This document shows positions 27,605-35,526 of a DNA stretch of 35,526 bases, one piece after another. The DNA comes from Verrucomicrobiota bacterium (GTDB taxonomy: Bacteria; Verrucomicrobiota; Kiritimatiellia; UBA8416): NCBI GenBank assembly GCA_018645275.1, contig JABGOW010000254.1:1-35526 (forward strand). Direction: 5' to 3'. The number at the start of each line of letters is the position of its first letter. Positions within the stretch are counted from its first letter, which is position 1. A model generated the notes under the pieces. The model made no database searches. It had not been told where the DNA came from and saw only the letters and a list, made by a program, of their open reading frames with translations. The position numbers and the translations under genes are program-made.

Positions 27605-28282
27605 ATGCGCTTTGGAGTATTACGTTTGGTGGGCGTGGCTGGGATGCTGTCGGGTGTGGGTCTGTCGTGTGCGCAGGAGCGGTCTGAAGTGCCTGCAGCG
27701 GTGGTGATGGAAAGGGAAGGTGTCGCTGTGAGTGAAGATGGAAGTTCAAGAGGTGGTACGCCTCCAGAGGTAGAAGTCATTACGTTGGGGGCGGGGTGTT
27801 TCTGGTGCACGGAGGCGGCCTATCAATTGATCGACGGGGTTACAGACGTGCAGGTCGGCTATATGGGAGGGGCTACTGTCGATCCCACCTACAAGCAAGT
27901 CTGCTCAGGTCGTACGGGGCACGCGGAAGTGGCGCAGATTACGTTCGATCCCTCCCGAACACGACTTGATGCTGTGCTGGATGTGTTCTGGGTGGTGCAC
28001 AATCCCACGACACCCAACCGGCAGGGCGCAGATGTGGGGTCCCAGTATCGCTCGGCCATTTTCTACCACGCAGAGTCCCAGAAACCCGTGATCCAGACCT
28101 CTCTCAAGAAGGCGCAGAAGGCGCTTTCCGGTAAAATTGTAACAGAGATTGCGCCGGCTGTGAGATTCTACGCTGCGGAGAATTACCACCAGGACTACTA
28201 CAGCAACAACCCTGATGCAGGCTACTGCCGCGCCGTTATTGCCCCAAAACTCAAGAAGGTGAAGAAACGCATTGGGAAGTGA
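27605..28282 (+). CDS. msrA: Peptide methionine sulfoxide reductase MsrA, exported/lipoprotein form
   Basis: GAGCFWCTEAAYQ active site, YHQDYY; N-terminal signal with LSC lipobox. Confidence 0.95.
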   Translation: MRFGVLRLVGVAGMLSGVGLSCAQERSEVPAAVVMEREGVAVSEDGSSRGGTPPEVEVITLGAGCFWCTEAAYQLIDGVTDVQVGYMGGATVDPTYKQVCSGRTGHAEVAQITFDPSRTRLDAVLDVFWVVHNPTTPNRQGADVGSQYRSAIFYHAESQKPVIQTSLKKAQKALSGKIVTEIAPAVRFYAAENYHQDYYSNNPDAGYCRAVIAPKLKKVKKRIGK

Positions 28283-28294
28283 TCTGCGCGGGTG

Positions 28295-29395
28295 CTAGAG
28301 CTCCCTTAGCAGCCCTACGCGGATGGCGTTCTCTCCGCCCCCCTCTGCTTCCACATAGCACTTCGTGCCGGCGACATTGAAGCCGATCCCACCGTAGCCC
28401 GAGACGGGGTCGGTGCGTTCGAACTCAATGGCATATCGTCCGTAGGTTGAGCTGATTGTGGCATCAAGATCCGTGTCAATCCAAGGCAGGGCTCTGATTC
28501 CTACATAGAAGAACCACCTGTCAGACTCGTACGAAACCGAGCCGCCCAAGGCGGCGTACATCTCGGTCAGAGTCGCGTCCACATTGTAAGCTGTCGCCCT
28601 CTGGAAACTTGCCGTGTTGGTGGAGACCACGGTCCCATTTGTCGTGGTCGTGCTGATGGTCGAGAGTATATTCTCGCTGTACTGAAGCGAGAGCTTTTCC
28701 TGCCTGTAGGAGACCTCGCCGAACACGGAGGCCTTCCAGCGTCCTTCGTCGATAACGGGAATTTCAACGCCGAGGCCGACAACCCACCCCGTCCCCTTGC
28801 TCATTGAGGCATTGCTGAATGTGTTGGTGTTTCCCGAAAGCGTGTGATCCCACTCTGAATCTGTGACAAGCCCGAGCCTGCCAGTCAGGTAGTTGTGTCT
28901 GAACTTCAGGGAAATGGTGTTTCGCTCAAGGTCTCTCTGGCTGGCCCCGGAGACGCCTGCGAGTTTCCAGTCGTACCCGACGATGTCGAGCAGTTCGTAC
29001 TCAAGTGCGATGGCACCATTGGCAAAGACGGATGAGGAGGTGGCGGCTCGCTGTTTTGCGGCTTGGCCATGACTTTCCGCTGCAGGGGGCGGCGGGCTCT
29101 TAATGTCTGTGATGGCGAACAGCCTGTCACCGATGTCAATGATTCGGCCGGGCACGAGCTCGTAGACGCCGTAGTTCCTGCCGGTGTCCGTTGAGGTCAG
29201 TCTGAACGTGCGGCCCGATACGATGTTCACCTTGAAAATGCCCGACTCAACCTTAATGAATGTGTCAGACTTGTACGCAAATGGACCGTAGATTTCCCGC
29301 GACTGGACGGCCTGCAATTTGTAGGTAGCCGCGTGAGTCCCCGCTGCTGCGGTGAGCATGAACGCGATGGTCAACAAGTGAAATCTCGAAAGCAT
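28295..29395 (-). CDS. Exported hypothetical protein, predicted outer-membrane beta-barrel
   Basis: Signal peptide MLSRFHLLTIAFMLTAAAGTHA; alternating beta-strand composition in C-terminal two thirds. Confidence 0.65.
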   Translation of the reverse strand: MLSRFHLLTIAFMLTAAAGTHAATYKLQAVQSREIYGPFAYKSDTFIKVESGIFKVNIVSGRTFRLTSTDTGRNYGVYELVPGRIIDIGDRLFAITDIKSPPPPAAESHGQAAKQRAATSSSVFANGAIALEYELLDIVGYDWKLAGVSGASQRDLERNTISLKFRHNYLTGRLGLVTDSEWDHTLSGNTNTFSNASMSKGTGWVVGLGVEIPVIDEGRWKASVFGEVSYRQEKLSLQYSENILSTISTTTTNGTVVSTNTASFQRATAYNVDATLTEMYAALGGSVSYESDRWFFYVGIRALPWIDTDLDATISSTYGRYAIEFERTDPVSGYGGIGFNVAGTKCYVEAEGGGENAIRVGLLREL

Positions 29396-29635
29396 GGTGT
29401 CTCTCCGTTTGACGGTTAAAGAACGAAGCGCAACGGGAGCGTATGCCCCACGATAACCTGTTCTCGCCTTTGTACACCATAATGCCGGTAGAAAGAAGCG
29501 CGAAAAACACACCAGAATTGACCCGCTGCCGCTTTTTTCTGTCTTTGAACGGGTGTTCCGGCTAAGCTGCAGGAGTGGCACAGTCGCACCGTATGGGAGT
29601 AATTGCTGATCGCTTTGGAAGGAAGGGAATACACG

Positions 29636-29986
29636 ATGACACTTTCTCAGTTGTCTCATGAACAGAAGCTTGCGCTGGTGGCGCTGCTGGAGTTGTTCAC
29701 TATGGCCGATGGTACGGTTTCCGATGGAGAAGCCGAGCAGATCAACCAGATTGCGGAGGAACTCGGTGATGCCGAGTATCGCACGCTGCTTGACGAAACT
29801 GAGACTCGCTTCGAGGATATCGAGATGCTGAAGGAGTCCCTGCTAACCATCCGCGAGCGTGCTGCGCGTGAGCTCATCTACGGCCTTCTCATGGAGGAAG
29901 TGATGAATGCCCCCACGACAGGCCATCGCCCCGAATTGCTTGAGTGGCTCAAGGCGGAATGGGCAATTGAAGTCAAGGAGGGGTGA
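29636..29986 (+). CDS. TerB-like domain protein
   Basis: LALVALLELFTMADGTVSDGEAEQINQIAEELG TerB-like helical pattern. Confidence 0.6.
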   Translation: MTLSQLSHEQKLALVALLELFTMADGTVSDGEAEQINQIAEELGDAEYRTLLDETETRFEDIEMLKESLLTIRERAARELIYGLLMEEVMNAPTTGHRPELLEWLKAEWAIEVKEG

Positions 29987-30093
29987 GGCTCTCCCACCGT
30001 TCTTTTCTTTTCTGTAAGGTCTATCCCGTATCTTCGATCTCTCTACAGATCGTGGCAGCAATGGTGCGGGCCGCGAAAACGAGAGGGATGTGA

Positions 30094-30225
30094 CATGAAG
30101 AAGGTTGTATTGGCTGGAATGTTGGCTGTGACTGTGTTGGCGGCGGGTTGCTGTTGTGGGAAGTGTTCGGCACCTGAAAAGGCCTGTGCGAAATGTCCCG
30201 CTGGTGCCTGTCAGTGCGCCAAATA
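30094..30225 (+). CDS. Small Cys-rich lipoprotein (43 aa)
   Basis: ATGAAGAAGG..: MKKVVLAGMLAVTVLAAGCCCGKCSAPEKACAKCPAGACQCAK; lipobox LAAGC; followed by a strong terminator. Not in the supplied ORF track. Confidence 0.75.
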
Positions 30226-30249
30226 GGCTCCTGAAACTGACGAGACCTG

Positions 30250-30290
30250 AATGGCATGAGAACGTTTCCGTTCTCATGCCATTTCTTTTG
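30250..30290 (+). terminator. Intrinsic terminator after small lipoprotein gene
   Basis: AATGGCATGAGAACG-TTTC-CGTTCTCATGCCATT, 15-bp perfect stem followed by TCTTTTG. Confidence 0.8.
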
Positions 30291-30325
30291 CCCCGACCTT
30301 CGCGTGTAATCACCCGGAGCCTCTC

Positions 30326-30353
30326 TTGACATGCCGCCCTTGTCTGGTACATT
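30326..30353 (+). promoter_or_regulatory. Sigma70-like promoter for ppdK
   Basis: TTGACA-16 nt-TACATT, upstream of a GC-rich hairpin and the ppdK start. Confidence 0.5.
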
Positions 30354-30471
30354 CGGGCACGCGCGCCCTTTCTTGGCGCGCGATGACATGGAAACAAGGG
30401 GTTTGCCGCGTTGGGCTCTCAATAGGAGGGCTTGTGCCGGATGATATTTGATTGAGAGGGAGTTCGTCTAT

Positions 30472-33309
30472 ATGACAGCGAAAAAGGCAAGAAGAGCGAA
30501 GAAGACAAAGCAGTATGTTTATGTTTTTGGCGGCAGCAAGAGTGAGGGTGATGCCTCCATGAAAATGCTGCTCGGTGGCAAAGGCGCCAACTTGGCTGAA
30601 ATGGCTGATCTTGGGCTTCCTGTGCCCCCGGGCTTCACGCTCACTACGGAAGCCTGCGATGCCTACTACAAGCTTGGCAGAGAGAAGCTCTTCACGGCAA
30701 TCAAGGGGCAGGTAGATGCTGCGCTCAAGCAGGTCGAGAAGGACACCGGCAAGACATTCGGAAAGGGCTCCAATCCACTCCTGCTTTCTGTCCGTTCCGG
30801 TGCGGCCGTTTCCATGCCCGGCATGATGGATACCGTGCTGAACCTCGGCCTCAATCCGACCACGGTTCAAGCGATGATTGACCTGACCGGCAATGAGCGC
30901 TTCGTGATGGACTCCTATCGCCGCTTTATTCAGATGTTCGGTGATGTGGTTCTAGGCGTTCCCCATCATGATTTCGAAGCGGAGCTGGATGCTGTAAAAA
31001 AGGCCAAGAAGGTCCAGCTTGATACAGATCTTACGGTAGACGATCTCAAGGTCGTGATCGACCGATACATGAAAGTCGTAGAGCGGGACACTGGTGCGGC
31101 CTTCCCAACGGATCCGATGGCGCAGCTCTATGCAGGAGTCGATGCTGTTTTCGGTTCGTGGAACAACCCTCGGGCCATTAAGTATCGCCAACTCAATGAC
31201 ATTCGCGGCTTGCTTGGAACGGCGGTGAACGTTCAGACCATGGTATTTGGAAATTCGGGGCTCAATTCCGCCACGGGTGTGGCATTCACCCGCGATCCTT
31301 CCACCGGAGCCAACAAGTACTTCTACGGTGAGTATCTCATCAACGCGCAAGGTGAAGACGTTGTGGCCGGCATTCGGACCCCTCAGCAGATTACGCTGAG
31401 AGGATCACGTGAGTGGGCGAAGTCTCAGGGCACTCCGGAAGCAGATCGCAAAGCCAACTTTCCCTCTCTGCAGGAAGCCATGCCGAAGGTCTTCAAGCAA
31501 CTGGATGGCATTCGTATTCAGTTGGAGAAGCACTACACCGACATGCAGGATATTGAGTTCACGATTGAAGATGGAACGCTCTATATGCTCCAGACGCGCA
31601 GCGGCAAGCGCACTGCGGCTGCAGCCGTAAAGATTGCCACTGACCTCGTGAAAGAAGGGCTGATTTCGGAAAAAGAGGCCGTGATGCGCGTGGACCCGGC
31701 CTGCCTGGACCAGCTGTTGCATCCTGTTTTTGTGAAAGCGTCTGAGGACGAGGCTAAGAAGCTGACCGTTGGCCTTCCGGCCTCACCGGGGGCAGCTGCG
31801 GGGCAGGTGGTATTCAGTGCGGAAGAGGCTGAACACCTGACGACGTTGTCGGATACACCGGTGATTCTCTGCCGCACTGAGACCAGTCCGGAAGATATCG
31901 GTGGTATGGCTGTAGCAAAGGGCATTCTGACGGCACGTGGCGGCATGACCTCTCACGCGGCGGTGGTTGCCCGTGGTATGGGTACATGTTGCGTGGCGGG
32001 TGCCGGCGATGTGACCATGGACTATAAGGGAAAGAAACTCTCCGTGAATGGAGTCACCGTCAAGGCGGGCGATTGGATTTCCCTGAATGGCTCCACGGGT
32101 GCGGTCTACAAGGGCTCCGTGGAAACGGTTGATCCCAAGCTCACCGGCCCCTTTGGCATCATCATGAAGTTGGCGGACAAGTACCGTACGATGAACGTTC
32201 GCACCAATGCTGATACACCGCACGACACGGCAGTTGCCGTGAAGTTTGGTGCTGAGGGTATTGGCCTGTGTCGTACCGAGCATATGTTCTTCGAAGGAGA
32301 CCGTATTGTCTCCTTCCGCAAGTTGATCCTCGTGGCTGAGACGGTCAAGCGTCTCAAGGACACGTATGGGGTGTCCTCTCTTGATGCCGTGGAAGCAAGC
32401 TGCAAGGCCGCCCAAAAATCAAAAGCCGTTGAGGCTGGATTGGATGCGATCAAGCAGTATAAGCAGGCGCTCAAGGAGCTGTTGCCGCTTCAGCGTAAGG
32501 ATTTCGCCGGCATCTTCAGGGCGCTCAAGGGCCGGCCCTGTACGGTTCGCTTGCTCGATCCGCCTCTGCACGAGTTCCTCCCGCACGACGCTGCGGGCCA
32601 GAAGGAAATGGCCCAGGTTATGGGCGTGAAAGTCAGTGAGATCAAGAAGCTGGTGGAAGCCTTGCACGAGTTTAACCCGATGCTGGGGCATCGTGGGTGT
32701 CGTTTGGGAATGACGTACCCGGAAGTGACGGCCATGCAGACACGTGCGCTCTGCGAAGCGGCATGCCAGGTCAAGGGTTCCAAGCCAGAAATCATGGTTC
32801 CGTTGGTCGGTAACGTGAAAGAGCTTGCGGCACAGAAGCAGATCATCGTTGACACCATCGCTGAGGTCGAAGCCGCCAAGAAGAAGCCGCTCGACGTCAT
32901 GATTGGAACGATGATTGAGGTGCCCCGCGCCGCCGTGACTGCGGATGAGATCGCCAAAGAGGCGGAGTTCTTCAGTTTTGGCACGAACGATCTGACCCAG
33001 ATGGGGTGTGGTTTCTCCCGTGATGATGCGGGCAAGTTCCTTGGGGACTACGTTAACGCCGGTGTGTACGACTACGATCCGTTCCAGGTTCTGGACCAGG
33101 AGGGCGTCGGCCGCCTGGTCGAAACGGCGGTCAAGCTGGGCCGCAAGAGCCGCAAGAACATCAAACTTGGCATCTGTGGCGAGCATGGCGGTGATCCGAA
33201 ATCCGTCGAGTTCTGCCACAACGTGGGCCTCGGTTACGTGTCTTGCAGTCCTTACCGTGTGCCGATTGCTCGGTTGGCCGCAGCTCAAGCTGCATTGGCA
33301 GCCCAGTAG
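30472..33309 (+). CDS. ppdK: Pyruvate, phosphate dikinase
   Basis: GGKGANLAEMADLGLPVPPGFT, TARGGMTSHAAVVARGMGTCCVAG, FSFGTNDLTQM. Confidence 0.98.
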   Translation: MTAKKARRAKKTKQYVYVFGGSKSEGDASMKMLLGGKGANLAEMADLGLPVPPGFTLTTEACDAYYKLGREKLFTAIKGQVDAALKQVEKDTGKTFGKGSNPLLLSVRSGAAVSMPGMMDTVLNLGLNPTTVQAMIDLTGNERFVMDSYRRFIQMFGDVVLGVPHHDFEAELDAVKKAKKVQLDTDLTVDDLKVVIDRYMKVVERDTGAAFPTDPMAQLYAGVDAVFGSWNNPRAIKYRQLNDIRGLLGTAVNVQTMVFGNSGLNSATGVAFTRDPSTGANKYFYGEYLINAQGEDVVAGIRTPQQITLRGSREWAKSQGTPEADRKANFPSLQEAMPKVFKQLDGIRIQLEKHYTDMQDIEFTIEDGTLYMLQTRSGKRTAAAAVKIATDLVKEGLISEKEAVMRVDPACLDQLLHPVFVKASEDEAKKLTVGLPASPGAAAGQVVFSAEEAEHLTTLSDTPVILCRTETSPEDIGGMAVAKGILTARGGMTSHAAVVARGMGTCCVAGAGDVTMDYKGKKLSVNGVTVKAGDWISLNGSTGAVYKGSVETVDPKLTGPFGIIMKLADKYRTMNVRTNADTPHDTAVAVKFGAEGIGLCRTEHMFFEGDRIVSFRKLILVAETVKRLKDTYGVSSLDAVEASCKAAQKSKAVEAGLDAIKQYKQALKELLPLQRKDFAGIFRALKGRPCTVRLLDPPLHEFLPHDAAGQKEMAQVMGVKVSEIKKLVEALHEFNPMLGHRGCRLGMTYPEVTAMQTRALCEAACQVKGSKPEIMVPLVGNVKELAAQKQIIVDTIAEVEAAKKKPLDVMIGTMIEVPRAAVTADEIAKEAEFFSFGTNDLTQMGCGFSRDDAGKFLGDYVNAGVYDYDPFQVLDQEGVGRLVETAVKLGRKSRKNIKLGICGEHGGDPKSVEFCHNVGLGYVSCSPYRVPIARLAAAQAALAAQ

Positions 33310-33333
33310 AGAGCTTCCTCACTCAGATAGCAC

Positions 33334-33370
33334 GAGGGCCCCATTCTCAGGAGCGGGGCCCTCTTTTTTC
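33334..33370 (+). terminator. Intrinsic terminator after ppdK
   Basis: GAGGGCCCC-loop-GGGGCCCTC followed by a T-run. Confidence 0.85.
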
Positions 33371-33496
33371 GGTTCTTCGCTGTCTTGTGTGGGCTATTAT
33401 CCACAGTAACCGCTCTTCTGTTGTCATCCCGAGAAAACCACCGGCAGGCCGGTTGGCTCGTGGGCATGGACGCATACGGGAGAAGAGCAGCTAACG

Positions 33497-33577
33497 GTCA
33501 TCCCGAGCTTGCCGAGGGATCTCCAATCACCGCGTGAGGTCCTGCGCTGGAGATCCTTCGACTTCGCTCAGGATGAC
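33497..33577. repeat. REP-like long imperfect hairpin sharing the GTCATCC..GAGC..GGATCT core
   Basis: GTCATCCCGAGCTTGCCGAGGGATCTCCA versus TGGAGATCCTTCGACTTCGCTCAGGATGAC. Confidence 0.7.
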
Positions 33578-33675
33578 AGGTGCAGTATTGTTGTCTTCCC
33601 CGCTTCTGGCCTTTTCGCTAAGGTGCTGGCGAAAAGGCGATTCTTGTAGCGAACGAATACCGGGGAGAATAGGTT

Positions 33676-34203
33676 ATGCGTAGACTGTTGGTTTTATGCT
33701 TATTGTTGGCCGTTTCTGGTGGCGTTCTGGTGCAGGAGTCCGTAGCCGAGACCAAGCACCGCATTGGGGTGGGGGCACACTACTGGACGGTCCTCGGTGA
33801 TATTGACGTCACTGATGAGACCGTCGATGAGAGTGGACTTGGCTACCTCGTTTCCTATCAGCTCCGGCCCGTATCTTTGGTTGGTATCGAGATTGACATC
33901 GAGATGCTTCCTGAGAACTACGGAGGAGCGACTGAGGAAGTGTTCGCCCCGCAGGCGTATGTGATCGTGGGTAGTGGCCTGTATGCCGGGCTTGGGATTG
34001 GCAGGTACTTCACCGACGGAGCGTTTACCGATAGTACATTCTACGCGGTGCGCGCGGGGGTCAATTTCTCCCTTTTCCCCTATATCACTCTGGACGTTAA
34101 TGCGAACTATCGTTTCGATGACTGGGATGACATCAATACGATAGAGGATGATATCACAAAAGATACGGTCACCATCGGGGCTGCCGTTAGGATTGAGCTC
34201 TAA
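33676..34203 (+). CDS. Outer-membrane beta-barrel protein (OmpW/opacity-like)
   Basis: Signal peptide MRRLLVLCLLLAVSGGVLVQESVAE; strands ending VTIGAAVRIEL. Confidence 0.7.
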   Translation: MRRLLVLCLLLAVSGGVLVQESVAETKHRIGVGAHYWTVLGDIDVTDETVDESGLGYLVSYQLRPVSLVGIEIDIEMLPENYGGATEEVFAPQAYVIVGSGLYAGLGIGRYFTDGAFTDSTFYAVRAGVNFSLFPYITLDVNANYRFDDWDDINTIEDDITKDTVTIGAAVRIEL

Positions 34204-34470
34204 CGTGTCTTTTCCGGGGCGAGGTCGCTCCGGCTCCATTGCTGCAACACAGCCTTATTCGCAAGAATGGAGGTGGGGCGCCCTCGCCCCGCAGATCGCA
34301 CGAGATATACGCGTTGCAGCCCTGTCCAAAATGAACGAGATTCCCGCCCCGCACGCGGCGAATCCGTTAAAAAATTCACGCGTAGCTTGCATCCGCATTG
34401 CCCTACATGCTATAAAGAGCACCTTTTATGCCGCAGTACCCATAAAATTGGCACGTAGGACGTGGTTTTG

Positions 34471-34698
34471 ATGCTTGAACAAGGGCTAATATTGATGATT
34501 TCCGGAATGGGGACGGTCATACTCTTCTTGAGTCTGATGGTTCTTGTGATGCAGCTCGTTGGCGCATTCTTTAAGACGCATGCAGCTCGGTTCCAGGAGC
34601 AATCCAAGGACGTGAGCCGCATTCGGCGCATCTCAAGTGATGATTCTGACGAAATTGCTGTTGCGGTGGCGGCATTGACGGCTTACCTGAAGAAATGA
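34471..34698 (+). CDS. oadG: OadG-family sodium-pump decarboxylase gamma subunit
   Basis: MLEQGLILMISGMGTVILFLSLMVLVMQL; followed by alpha subunit gene. Confidence 0.8.
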   Translation: MLEQGLILMISGMGTVILFLSLMVLVMQLVGAFFKTHAARFQEQSKDVSRIRRISSDDSDEIAVAVAALTAYLKK

Positions 34699-34705
34699 GG
34701 CTTTG

Positions 34706-35526
34706 ATGGCTAAGAAGCTGGTTAAATTCATGTGCACGGCTTTCCGTGACGGCTTTCAGTCGGTCTACGGTGCCCGTGTTCTGACAAAAGACTTTATGCC
34801 TGCAGTGGCGGCAGCGCGAGATGCGGGCATTACGTGGATGGAAGCAGGAGGGGGCGCTCGCTTCCAGTCGCTCTACTTCTATTGCAATGAAGATGCCTTC
34901 GCAATGATGGATCAGTTCCGCGAAACAGCGGGACCTGATGCAGACCTCCAGACTCTGGCTCGAGGAACCAATGTAGTCGGACTTGATTCGCAGTCCAGCG
35001 ACGTTGTTGATCTCCATGCAAAGCTCTTCAAGAAGCATGGAATCAGCACCATTCGCAATTTTGATGCCCTCAACGACGTCAACAATCTCATTCACAGTGG
35101 CAAGTGCATTCACGAAGCCGGTTTGAAGCATCAGGTCTGCGTCACGATGATGGAACTGCCGCCGGGTTGCGAGGGCGCCCATGATCCGGAATTCTACGAG
35201 GGTGTGCTGCGCCGCATCCTGGATGCCGGAATCCCCTATGATTCAGTCTGTTTCAAAGACGCCTCCGGAACCGCAGTTCCCTCAAAGGTCTACGAGACGA
35301 TCAAGCGGGCTCGCAAGATGTTGCCAGAGGGTACGCACATTCACTTCCACACGCATGAGACGGCCGGGATTGGTGTGATTGGCTACAAAGCGGCTTTGGA
35401 TGCAGGTGCCGATGGCATTGACCTCTCCATGTCGCCCTGCTCGGGGGGAACGTGTCAGCCGGATATTGCAGTGATGTGGCATGCGCTCCGCGGTTCCGAC
35501 TACGATCTTGGTGTCGATATCGACAA
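34706..35526 (+). CDS. Oxaloacetate decarboxylase alpha / pyruvate carboxylase subunit B-like carboxyltransferase, truncated by window edge
   Basis: MAKKLVKFMCTAFRDGFQSVYGARV...CFKDASGTAVPSKVYETIK..HIHFHTHETAGIG; open to window end and so absent from the ORF track. Confidence 0.9.
   Translation, partial: MAKKLVKFMCTAFRDGFQSVYGARVLTKDFMPAVAAARDAGITWMEAGGGARFQSLYFYCNEDAFAMMDQFRETAGPDADLQTLARGTNVVGLDSQSSDVVDLHAKLFKKHGISTIRNFDALNDVNNLIHSGKCIHEAGLKHQVCVTMMELPPGCEGAHDPEFYEGVLRRILDAGIPYDSVCFKDASGTAVPSKVYETIKRARKMLPEGTHIHFHTHETAGIGVIGYKAALDAGADGIDLSMSPCSGGTCQPDIAVMWHALRGSDYDLGVDID

Noticed and set aside
30448-30471. TTG start for ppdK giving an 8-aa N-terminal extension
   Set aside because: ATG 30472 is preceded by a purine-rich GAGAGGGAG element and gives a normal PPDK N-terminus.
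32419-33288. 289-aa minus-strand ORF
   Set aside because: Antisense to ppdK, whose motifs are unambiguous.
1-35526. CRISPR arrays, prophage, toxin-antitoxin or transposase genes
   Set aside because: No regularly spaced repeats, no transposase/integrase motifs and no recognisable TA pairs were seen on either strand.

Overview
The window is a densely coded bacterial chromosome segment. It has no rRNA, recognisable tRNA, CRISPR array or transposase. In order it contains: a partial MBL-fold hydrolase (-); a membrane protein; TolA/TonB-like, TolB and Pal; TatA and TatC; an SNase-like protein; a nucleoside deaminase; ComEC (-) coupled to a 619-aa membrane-anchored protein of unclear family (-); a REC-PAS-HK-REC hybrid sensor in repeat-rich flanks; an Hcp/cupin/ferredoxin operon (-) divergent from a Crp/Fnr regulator; nadD and rsfS; an anti-sigma/ECF sigma pair (-); a polyphosphate cluster (Ppx/GppA, PPK1, CHAD, opposed to a two-domain PPK2); lipoprotein-type MsrA; outer-membrane-like proteins; a TerB-like protein; a Cys-rich small lipoprotein; PPDK; OadG-like; and a partial carboxylase/decarboxylase alpha subunit. 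The strongest unusual signals are: (1) a candidate selenoprotein (396-1214), where an in-frame TGA at 1086 is followed by a hairpin matching bacterial SECIS geometry, a UGGTC motif and a coding-like 41-aa extension that runs up to the next gene; (2) nadD and rsfS, which have no usable ATG/GTG/TTG start at their conserved N-termini but both have a Shine-Dalgarno-preceded ATC; (3) a perfect TTGAC-N4-GTCAA site at exactly -41.5 relative to a TATAGT -10 box in front of the Hcp operon; (4) a hybrid kinase whose H-box His is replaced by Asn; (5) a ComEC with a degenerate metallo-beta-lactamase domain. Taxonomy is not determinable here (perhaps a PVC-type lineage, low confidence). All calls come from reading the sequence; no searches or folding programs were run.
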